DNA of 52,398 bases, taken from assembly GCA_028689495.1 (NCBI GenBank), contig JAQTWB010000014.1, forward strand, positions 1-52,398. Reading direction: 5' to 3'. This document shows positions 26,201 to 34,413 of the stretch, one piece after another. How positions within the stretch are numbered: position 1 is the first letter of the stretch; every line of letters begins with the position of its first letter. This stretch comes from a bacterium. Lineage in GTDB: Bacteria > Bdellovibrionota_C > UBA2361 > SZUA-149 > JAQTWB01. Position numbers and translations under genes: made by a program. The notes under the pieces were generated by a model, which saw nothing but the letters and a program-made list of their open reading frames with translations, was not told the DNA's origin and did not search any database.

Positions 26201-26461
26201 TTATTTAATCGTAGATTTTGTTTGCGTCAGATACAGCACATTGCCAAATTTCTGGTTATTTTGATTCAGACGGTGGAAATCCGGTTTGAGCTGGTTTAGT
26301 GGCGAGAAGCCTTTGCTCTTGAAGATTCGGTTTTTACTGGCCAAGGAGAGTGAAGAGGGACGATCTTCGAGACGGCAGAGATGGTATATATATATTGCGG
26401 TGAAAAGCATGGCGATAAGGTTAAGAATAACCGCTGGGTCCAGGATGATTTGCTGAAGCAT
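26201..26461 (-). CDS. Small single-pass membrane protein
   Basis: 86 residues. It begins with a strong ribosome binding site, AAGGAGG, five bases before ATG 26461. The N-terminal 27 residues are one membrane helix (AVILNLIAMLFTAIYIYHLC), followed by a polar, Asn/Lys/Ser-rich cytoplasmic or periplasmic tail. No family recognised. It lies in the gap between the helicase and rlmE and is probably transcribed with the helicase or alone. Confidence 0.6.
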   Translation of the reverse strand: MLQQIILDPAVILNLIAMLFTAIYIYHLCRLEDRPSSLSLASKNRIFKSKGFSPLNQLKPDFHRLNQNNQKFGNVLYLTQTKSTIK

Positions 26462-26784
26462 GTTGGCCTCCTTGGCTATTGTCAGGGATAAAGGCTTGGG
26501 ACTTGCACCGTTGCTTTATTCCGTGTTTGATCATTCCGTGTTTGATCGATTCACGCTTGGTCAATTTATTCTTTGTCGTTGCGCGTGATTCGACTTTTAG
26601 TTGGGCTCGTTTTTCAATGTTCTCATTTTTTTCAATGATCTCGTTTTTTTGAATGGTCAGGTTGTCGACTGAAGTTCTTAAAGACGATTTTTGAGCCGTT
26701 TCTATAGATTGCGTATAGAAAAATTATAGAAATCGGTCAAGGGAAAAATTTCATTAGTTCGTAGTTTTTTGTTTGCAGGTCATA
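26462..26784. repeat. Intergenic region with a 15-bp tandem duplication
   Basis: No gene visible. ATTCCGTGTTTGATC occurs twice in direct succession (26518-26547). Further on, TTTTCAATGTTCTC and TTTTTCAATGATCTCG (about 26610-26646) are similar and T-rich, so this spacer seems to have grown by local duplication. It should hold the divergent promoters of the small membrane protein and rlmE. Confidence 0.6.
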
Positions 26785-27438
26785 GTGTCAGGTAAATATA
26801 ACCGTAAGGATCATCTTTATACGAAAGCCAAGGAGGAGGGGTTTCGCGGCAGGGCTTCGTATAAATTACTTGAATTACAGAAGAAGTATCGAATCTTGCG
26901 TCGCGGTGGTCGAGTCCTGGATTTGGGGTGCTTCCCCGGTGGTTGGCTCCAGGTGGCGGGAGAAAAGGTCGGGCCGCAGGGTTTGGTGGTAGGGATCGAT
27001 CTCAAGGCAATAGAAGATTTATCGAATGCCGGGCGAGGTGATTATCAAAATGTTGTGGCCCTGGTTGGCGACATGCGGGATGAATGCTCTCTACAGAGAT
27101 TACGGGAGTTGTCTCCCGATGGTTTTGATACTGTTCTTTCCGATATGAGCCCGGCTCTTTCAGGGATAAGGTTTCGTGATGCCTTTCTTTCTGCCGAGCT
27201 TGTCGGTATTGCTTTCTCGACAGCACAGCAGCTGTTGAAGAACGGCGGGAGCTTTGTGGCCAAGATTTTTCCAGGAGAAGAGGCGGACGAGTTGTTTCAG
27301 GAGATGAAAGGCTGGTTTGTCAGACTGGAGCGGGTTGAGCTTGGTAGCACAAGGAAAACGTCGAGTGAGTTTTATTTGGTCGGGACGTCTTTTATTCGCC
27401 CGAATACTCAGGGTGAAGAAATATCTAGAATTGGGTAG
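26785..27438 (+). CDS. rlmE: 23S rRNA 2'-O-methyltransferase RlmE (FtsJ)
   Basis: 217 residues from GTG 26785 (SGKYNRKDHLYTKAKEEGFRGRASYKLLEL); a TTG at 26773 would add four residues. Methylates U2552 in 23S rRNA. The catalytic tetrad is present: Lys in RASYKL, Asp in VLSDMSP, Lys in VAKIF and Glu in SSEFYLV; the SAM-binding motif is VLDLGCFPGGWLQVA. The mla operon begins 5 bases after its stop. Confidence 0.95.
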   Translation: MSGKYNRKDHLYTKAKEEGFRGRASYKLLELQKKYRILRRGGRVLDLGCFPGGWLQVAGEKVGPQGLVVGIDLKAIEDLSNAGRGDYQNVVALVGDMRDECSLQRLRELSPDGFDTVLSDMSPALSGIRFRDAFLSAELVGIAFSTAQQLLKNGGSFVAKIFPGEEADELFQEMKGWFVRLERVELGSTRKTSSEFYLVGTSFIRPNTQGEEISRIG

Positions 27439-27443
27439 CTTTA

Positions 27444-28235
27444 ATGCAGCTTGTGGTCAAACCTGTTGAAATTTTCGGAAGGTCTGTCATTAATTTTTTG
27501 ACAGCTTTGGGCGACGTCTGGTTGTTTTTTTACCGTGTACTTTATCGAATAGTGACGCCTCCGTTTCGGCCTTATCTACTACTTGAGCAACTTTACATTA
27601 TCGGTGCGCAGTCATTATCGGTGGTGTCTCTGGTGGGGCTGTTTACTGGCGCTGTTCTGGCAGTGCAAGGGGAGTATACGCTGTCAAAATTTGGCGCTAC
27701 GGGGTTTACCGGGTCGGCTATTGCGCTGAGTTTGATCCGAGAGCTCGGCCCGGTCTTGACGGCTCTGATGGTCTCTGGTCGGGCCGGTTCGGCGATGACA
27801 GCTGAGCTTGGTATCATGAAAATCACTGAGCAGATTGATGCCCTGCGAGCAATGGCGGTCGATCCTTTGCGACATTTAATGGTTCCGCGTGTGCTTGCCG
27901 CCACGATATCTGTTCCGTTGCTGACGGCGGTTTTCAATGTTGTCGGTATTGCAGGGGGCTATGCGATAGGTGTCTGGAATCTGGGTCTGCCGTCGGGGAC
28001 ATTTATGACACAGATGATGCATGCCGTACAGGATGTGGATGTCATATCTGGCTTCGTCAAGAGTCTTGTTTTCGGCATCTCGATTGCCGGAATTTGTTGC
28101 TATAAAGGCTGGACATGTGGTTTTGGTGCAGTTGGCGTGAATAAAGCAACTACCAGCGCTGTTGTTACATCTTCGGTTGTGATTCTTGTGCTCGATTATT
28201 TCCTTACATCAATTCTCACACAGGTGTTTCTGTGA
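27444..28235 (+). CDS. mlaE: Phospholipid transport permease MlaE
   Basis: 263 residues with about five membrane helices. Permease of the MCE-type ABC transporter that moves phospholipids between the membranes. Typical motifs: FTGAVLAVQGEYTLSKFGA, ALSLIRELGPVLTALMVSGRAGSAMTAELGIMKITEQIDALRAMAVDP (the cytoplasmic coupling region) and the C-terminal FGISIAGICCYKG. Start ATG 27444. Confidence 0.96.
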   Translation: MQLVVKPVEIFGRSVINFLTALGDVWLFFYRVLYRIVTPPFRPYLLLEQLYIIGAQSLSVVSLVGLFTGAVLAVQGEYTLSKFGATGFTGSAIALSLIRELGPVLTALMVSGRAGSAMTAELGIMKITEQIDALRAMAVDPLRHLMVPRVLAATISVPLLTAVFNVVGIAGGYAIGVWNLGLPSGTFMTQMMHAVQDVDVISGFVKSLVFGISIAGICCYKGWTCGFGAVGVNKATTSAVVTSSVVILVLDYFLTSILTQVFL

Positions 28236-28987
28236 TCGGAGTAAAGATAAGAAACATTCAGAAGACTTTTGGTTCTCAGGTTGTGCTTCGCGATATTTCT
28301 CTTGATATCGAAGCTGGGGAAATGATTGCCATCGTTGGTCCGAGCGGCACAGGCAAAAGTGTAATGCTGAAGATAATAACAGGCTTGATGTCGCCAGACA
28401 GTGGAGAGGTGTATATTGGCGATGAGTGCATGACTGTGCTCGCTTCAGGAGCCCGGCGTCAGCATCTGGCTGAGCGACTCGGTGTTCTTTTTCAAGGGGC
28501 TGCACTCCTCGACTCAATGACCCTTTACGACAATTTGGCATTTCCATTGCGTTATCGCGGCGGTTTTAGTCGGAAAGAAATTCAGCGACGCTGTTTCAAA
28601 TGTTTGGGAGAAGTGGGCTTGATTGGTTATGAAAATGCTCTACCGGGTGAGGTTTCAATTGGCATAAAGAAGCGGTTGGGGATCGCACGGGCCTTGATTA
28701 CGGAACCCGATGTTATTTTGTTTGATGAACCTAATACGGGACTGGATCCGGAAGCCGGGCAAGAGATTTACGATTTGATTAAACACACCAAGAAAATTTC
28801 CGGTTGCACTGGAATCGTCATCAGTCATGAGATCCCCGAGGTATTTCAGGTCTGCGATCGGGTTGTTATGCTTTACCAGGGGATGGTCGAAGCCTCGGGC
28901 TCTATTGATGAGTTCCTCGGTTCCAAGAGTGAGGTGGTGCAGCAGTTTGTTAAAGGAAGTGTCGAAGGACCAATAGAAATTCAGTGA
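28232..28987 (+). CDS. mlaF: Phospholipid transport ATPase MlaF, atypical signature motif
   Basis: 251 residues; ATPase of the MCE transporter, starting with GTG that overlaps the mlaE stop. Walker A GPSGTGKS, Q-loop region FQGAALLDSMTLYDN, Walker B VILFDEPNTGLDP and switch His (VISHEIPE) are normal. The ABC signature, usually LSGGMKKR in MlaF, reads VSIGIKKRLGIARAL: the Ser is kept but the second residue and the first Gly are changed. Such variation is seen in some ABC ATPases, so activity cannot be excluded. No mlaB gene is found next to it. Confidence 0.94.
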   Translation: MIGVKIRNIQKTFGSQVVLRDISLDIEAGEMIAIVGPSGTGKSVMLKIITGLMSPDSGEVYIGDECMTVLASGARRQHLAERLGVLFQGAALLDSMTLYDNLAFPLRYRGGFSRKEIQRRCFKCLGEVGLIGYENALPGEVSIGIKKRLGIARALITEPDVILFDEPNTGLDPEAGQEIYDLIKHTKKISGCTGIVISHEIPEVFQVCDRVVMLYQGMVEASGSIDEFLGSKSEVVQQFVKGSVEGPIEIQ

Positions 28988-28999
28988 CAGGATGCGAAC

Positions 29000-29491
29000 A
29001 TGCAGGAAACAGATAAAAATCAGAGCAAGGTTGAATTCAAGGCGCCCAAAAAAAGTCTGAAGGTAGAGTTTTATGTTGGGCTTTTTACGATCATTGGTCT
29101 GGTTTCGATGGCCTATTTGGCGGTCAATATGGGCGGTATGCGCCTGACTGATAGCGGTTATTATATTGTCAAAGCCGAGTTTGACAATATTTCCGGTCTT
29201 GAGGTTGGGGCAGCGGTGGAGATTGCCGGAGTTGCGATAGGTGAGGTATCAGGTGTGGTGCTTGATGGCACGGTTGCTGTTGTTTCACTTCGAATTCACG
29301 ATTCGGTAAAGATTCGCGAGGATGATATTGCCAGTATCAGAACCAAAGGGATTATCGGTGACCGTTATCTGAAGATTATTCCTGGTGGAGCCGATGAGGA
29401 TCTTAAGCCGGGAGATACGTTGAGTGACACTGAGTCTGTGGTTGATTTGGAAGAGATCCTTGGAAAATTTATCCATAGAATGGAGGACTAG
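29000..29491 (+). CDS. mlaD: MCE-domain substrate-binding protein MlaD
   Basis: 163 residues: one N-terminal membrane helix (about 28-48) and a single MCE domain (about 52-140) with DNISGLEVGAAVEIAGVAIGEVSGV and TKGIIGDRYLKIIPGG. Anchored in the inner membrane, it forms the hexameric ring that passes lipids from MlaC to MlaEF. Follows mlaF by 12 bases. Confidence 0.95.
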   Translation: MQETDKNQSKVEFKAPKKSLKVEFYVGLFTIIGLVSMAYLAVNMGGMRLTDSGYYIVKAEFDNISGLEVGAAVEIAGVAIGEVSGVVLDGTVAVVSLRIHDSVKIREDDIASIRTKGIIGDRYLKIIPGGADEDLKPGDTLSDTESVVDLEEILGKFIHRMED

Positions 29492-29494
29492 AAA

Positions 29495-30115
29495 ATGAGT
29501 CGTCGAACCCTTTATCGTATTTTACTGCCAATTCAAATGCTTTTGATTCTGGTTTGTTTTGTCACATCCTCGTCCGCCGAGACTCTTTCGCCAGGAGCGA
29601 AAGTCAAAGATGTGGTGCTCAGGGTCAAGGCAATCATGAACGATAAGGTTCAGAGCTCGCAGTCAGAGATTGATGAAAAAATACTTGCAATTATCAATCC
29701 GTCATTTGATTTTCGCGCAATGTCACAGAGCTGTCTGGCGGCCAATTGGAAGAAGGCGGATAAAGCGGAGCAGGATGAGTTTGTTGACTTGTTTTCCTCG
29801 TTGCTCAGAAAGACATATCTCAGCCGTATCCGCGATAACATTGCAGAAAGCAAAGTCGATATCGTTGATGAGCGTATTCGCGGAGACAAGGCTGTCGTAA
29901 AGACCAAGGTTGAAGACAAGGGCGACCTGGTTGCCATTGATTATCGGATGAAACTTTCCGGGGATGCCTGGAGGGTGCACGATGTTTCAATCGAAAATGT
30001 CTGGCTTGTCAGCAATTACCGTAGTGAATTTTCATCCATCTTGCGTAAGAGCAAAATGCAGGGATTGCTTGAATCGCTGCGCGAGAAGAATCGCAAGCTG
30101 GAAGAAAAGAAGTAG
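29495..30115 (+). CDS. mlaC: Periplasmic phospholipid carrier MlaC
   Basis: 206 residues with a cleavable signal (LLPIQMLLILVCFVTSSSAE). It contains the MlaC/Ttg2D pattern: INPSFDFRAMSQSCLAANWKKADKAEQDEFVDLFSSLLRKTY and the later VAIDYRMKLSGDAWRVHDVSIENVWLVSNYRSEF, which form the lipid-binding pocket. GGAGG precedes ATG 29495. Last gene of the mlaEFDC set; mlaA and mlaB are not in the window. Confidence 0.94.
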   Translation: MSRRTLYRILLPIQMLLILVCFVTSSSAETLSPGAKVKDVVLRVKAIMNDKVQSSQSEIDEKILAIINPSFDFRAMSQSCLAANWKKADKAEQDEFVDLFSSLLRKTYLSRIRDNIAESKVDIVDERIRGDKAVVKTKVEDKGDLVAIDYRMKLSGDAWRVHDVSIENVWLVSNYRSEFSSILRKSKMQGLLESLREKNRKLEEKK

Positions 30116-30169
30116 CAGTTTGGAATTCTCAAACAAATTTGCCTGACCGCCTGAAATGTCGCAGATCGT

Positions 30170-31408
30170 TTACCCGAGATTGTCGGTTAGGGTGTCGATA
30201 ATGGAGTCGGAGTAGATCATTCCTGCTTCGCTCAATGCTAGCTGGGAACCGGAGAAAACAAGCATGCCTTTATCCGAAAGATACTGAACTGAACTGAAGA
30301 AGCTTTTCGGAAGTGAAGATTTGAATCTGATTTCAAAGTCTTTCAGGTTGACGCCGTTAGATTGCCTGAGCCCCAGCAGGAAGAACTCCAGCTTTCGTTG
30401 TTCATCGGTCAATTCTTCCCTGCTGATTTCAGATCGGCCATAGCTCTGCACTCGCTTGATATAGTCGTCTGGTCCAGGAGCGTTTTTCCAGCGCCAGGCT
30501 TTTACTTTGGGTGGTTCTGCTCCTTCATCAAGCTGGGCAAAGCCATGCGCACCGGCGCCGAGACCAATGTAAGAGCGTCCACTCCAATAAGCCTGGTTGT
30601 GTTTTGATTCATGGCCAGGAAGGGCGAAGTTGGAGATTTCATACTGTCGGTAGCCGTTTTCTCGCAGATACTTCCGAGTGAGCTGATTCATGGCAGCGGC
30701 TTTTTCTTCGTCGGCAGTTATCGTCTCCCCACGTTGTTTGCGACGGAAAAAATCTGTCCCTGGTTCTATGCTGAGGATGTATGCCGAAATATGTTGTGGC
30801 TTCAGATTCACAGCTGATTGCAGGTCCAGTAGCAGGGCGCTCTCGTCTTCGTCGGAAATAGCATACATGAGATCGAGACTGATATTTTCAAATCCGGCAG
30901 CTCTTGCGGCGGCAACAGTTTTTTCTGTATCTCCCGGGTTGTGTATCCTACCCAGTGATTGAAGTTTGCTGGCGCTCCAGCTTTGTGCTCCCAGGCTCAG
31001 GCGGTTAAATCCTGCGGTTCTCAGAGAATATAGCTTTGCTTCTGTGAGTTGTTCGCCAATTGTCCCTGGATTGGCTTCAATAGTTATTTCGACGCCTTCG
31101 GGGACATGGAATGAGCGCCGCAGATGTTCGAGAATTACCTTGAGCGAGATGTCGGAAAACAGGGAGGGGGTTCCACCGCCTAAATAAATAGTTTTAACTA
31201 TCTTTTCTTTCCACAGTTCGTCTTCGGCGTAGGACGACATCTCAAGAAGTAAAGCTTTGGTGTAGCTGTCCTCCGGCATTTCGATTCGCCCGTCGACCCT
31301 GCCGTTGCTTGAGACCGTATAGGAGTTGAAATCACAGTAGGGACATTTACGGATACAGAAGGGAATGTGGATATATATACTGCTCAAACTTGAATTTTCT
31401 TGATCCAT
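30170..31408 (-). CDS. hemW: Radical-SAM heme chaperone HemW-like protein
   Basis: 412 residues. The CIRKCPYCDFNSY segment near residue 17 holds the three cysteines for the 4Fe-4S cluster; YLGGGTPSLFS, TIEANPGT, GFNRLSLGAQSWSASKLQSLGR and DLMYAI follow as in the HemN/HemW family. HemW binds heme and delivers it to acceptor proteins; the N-terminal arrangement without the extra cysteine of HemN favours HemW over the oxygen-independent coproporphyrinogen oxidase. Start ATG 31408. Upstream is a repeat-rich spacer. Confidence 0.93.
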   Translation of the reverse strand: MDQENSSLSSIYIHIPFCIRKCPYCDFNSYTVSSNGRVDGRIEMPEDSYTKALLLEMSSYAEDELWKEKIVKTIYLGGGTPSLFSDISLKVILEHLRRSFHVPEGVEITIEANPGTIGEQLTEAKLYSLRTAGFNRLSLGAQSWSASKLQSLGRIHNPGDTEKTVAAARAAGFENISLDLMYAISDEDESALLLDLQSAVNLKPQHISAYILSIEPGTDFFRRKQRGETITADEEKAAAMNQLTRKYLRENGYRQYEISNFALPGHESKHNQAYWSGRSYIGLGAGAHGFAQLDEGAEPPKVKAWRWKNAPGPDDYIKRVQSYGRSEISREELTDEQRKLEFFLLGLRQSNGVNLKDFEIRFKSSLPKSFFSSVQYLSDKGMLVFSGSQLALSEAGMIYSDSIIDTLTDNLG

Positions 31409-31421
31409 AACACCTTAATCT

Positions 31422-31776
31422 CGAGCAGTATATTGGAGCTGCGGAGCAGCGACCAGATAACCAGTATACCCCTCCAGGAATTCAGCCAGCGCCGACAGGC
31501 GCTGACAACAATAAAACACTAGATATTTGTGTCTGCGCCTTACGGCGCAGCATTATCATTTTTGCGAGCAGTATATTGGTCTTTGGTCGCATCCGCTGGC
31601 GCGGCTGCTTAAATATACCCCTCCCGCTCACGTTAGTGGCGACTGCGTCGGAGAATTCATAGGGGGAGGGGTATATAGTCATCGCCTTTTGATTTTCCTG
31701 AGTTCTCCAATGACAAGTGCGATGACTATATGGGAGCGGCACGTCAGTGGCGCGACCCAATAACCAGTATACCCCT
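31422..31776. repeat. Repeat-rich island with nested direct and inverted repeats
   Basis: Between hemW and ygfZ, with no plausible gene. Direct repeats: CGAGCAGTATATTGG at 31422-31436 and 31565-31579; ATAACCAGTATACCCCT at 31457-31473 and 31760-31776. Inverted repeats: ATATACCCCTCCC (31613-31625) with GGGAGGGGTATAT (31664-31676); ATATAGTCATCGC (31673-31685) with GCGATGACTATAT (31719-31731), these two nested head to tail. CACGT(T/C)AGTGGCG also occurs twice. A separate hairpin TGCGCC TTAC GGCGCA lies near 31533-31548. The pattern resembles a composite extragenic element (REP/BIME or MITE-like). Confidence 0.85.
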
Positions 31777-31793
31777 TCAACTGTAAACCTGGT

Positions 31794-32651
31794 TCATTGT
31801 GCTTGATCTGCGGAGAAAGAAAATCCATCCGGTAGTTTGCTCTCCTCAGTGAATCCTTTGATCCAAGCGAAACCATAACCGCAGTTGTCATGAGGGTTCG
31901 GGGAGTAGCCCGTGACATGAACAGCAGTCAGTCCTGAGTCGAGCAAAGCTGCTTCAACTTCAGTAATCGACAATGAAACTGGGCCAATAAAAGCGATTAG
32001 CTTTTCAGAGATTTTCCCTCGCGACGAGACTCGTTCGACTACCTCTTGTCCGGCGTAGCAGCCTTTGCCGAACGATACTGTATTGCTCATCGGCACTTGG
32101 GCAACGCTATTTTTTTCTGTCATGTCGACGGAAAAAAAAGGATAGCGATTCCTTAAACGAAAGTTTGCGAAAATACTCTCGTCCTGGTTCTCCGTCTTGG
32201 TGAGTATCCTGGTGATTTCAGTTGGAATCTCTTTAAAAATCGCTATTCCACCTTGTGGAAGGTCAAGGCAGTGCGGATTACCGGGAAGTTCTGGTAATGT
32301 GGCTGTATCTTCCTTGTCATAGCAAATAATCTGATAAGGCGACTCTGCTACGCTCTGACATTCAATTTGATCGGCGACCTTAAAGCGCAGAAGCTCGTCA
32401 GTAAAGATTTTTGTCTGTTCATCTTTATTGGCCGGAAGAGTCTCGACAAACAGGTTATATCCGGAACTATCCTTGCTCAGCAGGGCCTTTCCACAGAGCT
32501 GTCCCGCCGGGGTGAGCAGCAGAGTCTCCAGGAGATTTTTTTCGTTAAGGCGATTCAAATCCTGCGTTAGCCTGCCTTGGAGATAGCGCCGGGCGTCTTT
32601 ACCACTAAAATGTAGTTGGCTGAAAAATTTGGTGCAGAGGAATACAGACAT
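31794..32651 (-). CDS. ygfZ: Folate-binding iron-sulfur cluster repair protein YgfZ
   Basis: 285 residues, GcvT-like fold. The signature K-G-C-Y-A-G-Q-E (KGCYAGQEVVERV) is intact, with the reactive Cys. The N-terminal YLQGRLTQDLNRL is also typical. YgfZ supports assembly or repair of Fe-S enzymes with tetrahydrofolate. It lies 12 bases after lepB on the same strand; its end adjoins the repeat island. Confidence 0.92.
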   Translation of the reverse strand: MSVFLCTKFFSQLHFSGKDARRYLQGRLTQDLNRLNEKNLLETLLLTPAGQLCGKALLSKDSSGYNLFVETLPANKDEQTKIFTDELLRFKVADQIECQSVAESPYQIICYDKEDTATLPELPGNPHCLDLPQGGIAIFKEIPTEITRILTKTENQDESIFANFRLRNRYPFFSVDMTEKNSVAQVPMSNTVSFGKGCYAGQEVVERVSSRGKISEKLIAFIGPVSLSITEVEAALLDSGLTAVHVTGYSPNPHDNCGYGFAWIKGFTEESKLPDGFSFSADQAQ

Positions 32652-32663
32652 TTTGCCGCGGTT

Positions 32664-33269
32664 CTAGTGTATTGTGGAGAAGATGCGTGTCAGATGTTGG
32701 GCATTCCAGTAGATGACCAAAGCTCGGCCCTTAATCCGGGCGATATCAAGAAACGGAGCCTTTTTGCCTGCCAGAGTCCAAAGCCGACCATCAAATGATT
32801 CGTCGCGATTATCGCCCATCAAAAGGACGTGATTTTCGGGAATCGTTTCTGGGCCAAAGTCGACTCGTCCGCCGTATTTCCATTGAGCGTATTTTTCTTC
32901 CAGCACTTTGCCGTTTACAATAACAGCCTTGCCGCGCACCTCGACTTCGTCTCCCGGAATGCCGATCACTCGTTTGATAACATTGGTATCGGATTCGTCT
33001 TCTTCGGTAAGTGGGTCATCGGGTTTAGTGAAAACGACGATATCTCCTCTTTTTGGTGTATCGAAGATCCAGGGAGATTCCTCCATGAACGGGATGCGCA
33101 GGCCGTAGCTCAGCTTGCTTACAAGCAGGTGGTCACCAATCAGCAAAGTGCTTTCCATTGATGATGACGGGATTTTATACGCTTCAACGACAGAGACGCG
33201 TAGCAGTAGCGCGATAGTGATAAATAAGGCCAGACTTTTGGCGTTTTCAATGAGGCTTTTTTTGTTCAT
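32664..33269 (-). CDS. lepB: Signal peptidase I
   Basis: 201 residues, the short form with one N-terminal membrane helix (about 12-30). It cleaves signal peptides on the outer face of the inner membrane. The Ser-Lys dyad is clear: Ser-37 in IPSSSMES and Lys-99 in NVIKRVIG; the GDNRDES box is near the C-terminus. Start ATG 33269. Probably in one operon with the two small genes upstream and ygfZ downstream. Confidence 0.96.
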   Translation of the reverse strand: MNKKSLIENAKSLALFITIALLLRVSVVEAYKIPSSSMESTLLIGDHLLVSKLSYGLRIPFMEESPWIFDTPKRGDIVVFTKPDDPLTEEDESDTNVIKRVIGIPGDEVEVRGKAVIVNGKVLEEKYAQWKYGGRVDFGPETIPENHVLLMGDNRDESFDGRLWTLAGKKAPFLDIARIKGRALVIYWNAQHLTRIFSTIH

Positions 33270-33285
33270 TCACTACTTTGAGAGC

Positions 33286-33603
33286 TCAGTGGGTAATACC
33301 AGGTTTGCCAAAAATGACAGTTTCGCATGTGCCGTGCACCATTTCATCTCGTCCTGTAATGTGCGCCACAAAAATGCCCCAGTCAAAACATCTTTGCCGA
33401 AGCAGGGTGACTCCGTTTTCGTTGGGAATTGGCATTGTCAACAGCATGTTGTTGTTGATCTCGGCGATGACACAGCCAGGAGTATCGCTCAGGATACGGG
33501 TAATTCGACCGTAAATAGGGTAGGTTTTGCCCACTTCTACATCGGTTGCTGAAACGGCAAGGTTAAAAGCGTCAAAGAGTTTATCGTGGTTTGTTTCGAG
33601 CAC
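33286..33603 (-). CDS. Small conserved-looking protein of unknown function
   Basis: 105 residues with GTG start at 33603. Sequence is beta-rich and even in composition (GKTYPIYGRITRILSDTPG, IAEINNNMLLTMPIP) and ends with GKPGITH. No signal peptide. It lies 16 bases before lepB and 50 after the 34067 gene, so it belongs to the same unit. No family recognised. Confidence 0.55.
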   Translation of the reverse strand: MLETNHDKLFDAFNLAVSATDVEVGKTYPIYGRITRILSDTPGCVIAEINNNMLLTMPIPNENGVTLLRQRCFDWGIFVAHITGRDEMVHGTCETVIFGKPGITH

Positions 33604-33653
33604 AAAATTATCAATTAATTAAAGTGATGATTGGATAGAGAGCGCGCGAAGTT

Positions 33654-34067
33654 TTAGGAATTCCACCAGTCATTTAACGATGAGTAACCTGTAATTGCGC
33701 TGCTTTTTGAGCGAGCCGGTTGGTCTGCCTTTACAAGTTCGAGTACCTGGTGTGGGGTTTCGTTGCGACCGACTGTGTATTCAACTGAAATGGCGACGAC
33801 AGGTAGCAGTGGCTTGTTTGTCAATTTCAGCTCGGCCTTTGCACTGTCAGGAGAAGTTTTTGAAACAAGGCCGATGACATTGCCAGCGAACATTACCGGA
33901 GTTCCTTCCGGACAGCGTGTAGGATTGGCGAATACGACCTGCGCGGATTCAGTCGGTGAAAGGCGGGCGTAGATAAGTTCGGCGCCAGTTTTGTTGAGGG
34001 GGAAACCCGTGCTGTTGTGGAGAAATAATGAGCTGGCTGAAATGAGAAGAGATAGCAACGGAAACAT
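33654..34067 (-). CDS. Small exported protein with an MCE-like segment
   Basis: 137 residues. A short hydrophobic N-terminus (FPLLSLLISASSLFL) could be a signal or anchor. The segment EGTPVMFAGNVIGLVSKTSP looks like the Gly-x-x-Val-x-x-x-Gly-x-x-Ile-Gly-x-Val strand pair of MCE domains, but the whole is far too short for a full MlaD. The C-terminus is Ser-rich and ends in NDWWNS. It could be a diverged MCE protein or unrelated. First gene of the lepB unit. Confidence 0.5.
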   Translation of the reverse strand: MFPLLSLLISASSLFLHNSTGFPLNKTGAELIYARLSPTESAQVVFANPTRCPEGTPVMFAGNVIGLVSKTSPDSAKAELKLTNKPLLPVVAISVEYTVGRNETPHQVLELVKADQPARSKSSAITGYSSLNDWWNS

Positions 34068-34413
34068 ATAACAATGGCCTTATTGAACTTCTTCTGTGGC
34101 TTCTAACAACAAACTTTTTTTACCTTAAACTAATTTCTCCTGCAGGGGAAGACAGGAAAGTCGCAGGTGCTTAGCCGAATGAGGCACTAGGTTAGTAGCT
34201 TATTCGGCATTCAACTCTGGCCAAAAGAATTACCGACCCAGGCATGAAAGCCCAGCATGAAAGCCGTGTGTGGAAAGTGCTATGCGATCTTTTCCAGAGA
34301 CCACTCAAATACAGATCATGGCCTGTTGAAACAGCTTCCACAGGGAAAGCGATAATCAAATCCGGCACCTCATTCTTTTGGAAGGTCGCAGCAGATAACA
34401 CAGGAGGATCTGA
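34068..34413. other. Divergent intergenic region with a short direct repeat
   Basis: No gene is visible in these 346 bases. GCATGAAAGCC occurs twice in a row, 34242-34252 and 34255-34265. The stretch must hold promoters for the minus-strand lepB unit and the plus-strand ATPase gene; I could not identify them with confidence. Confidence 0.4.

Noticed and set aside
13285-30144. The 15-mer CAAACAAATTTGCCT found at 13285-13299 and 30130-30144
   Set aside because: It is A/T-rich and only two copies occur, with no shared flanks. Coincidence is likely. It was kept as a note rather than a repeat family.
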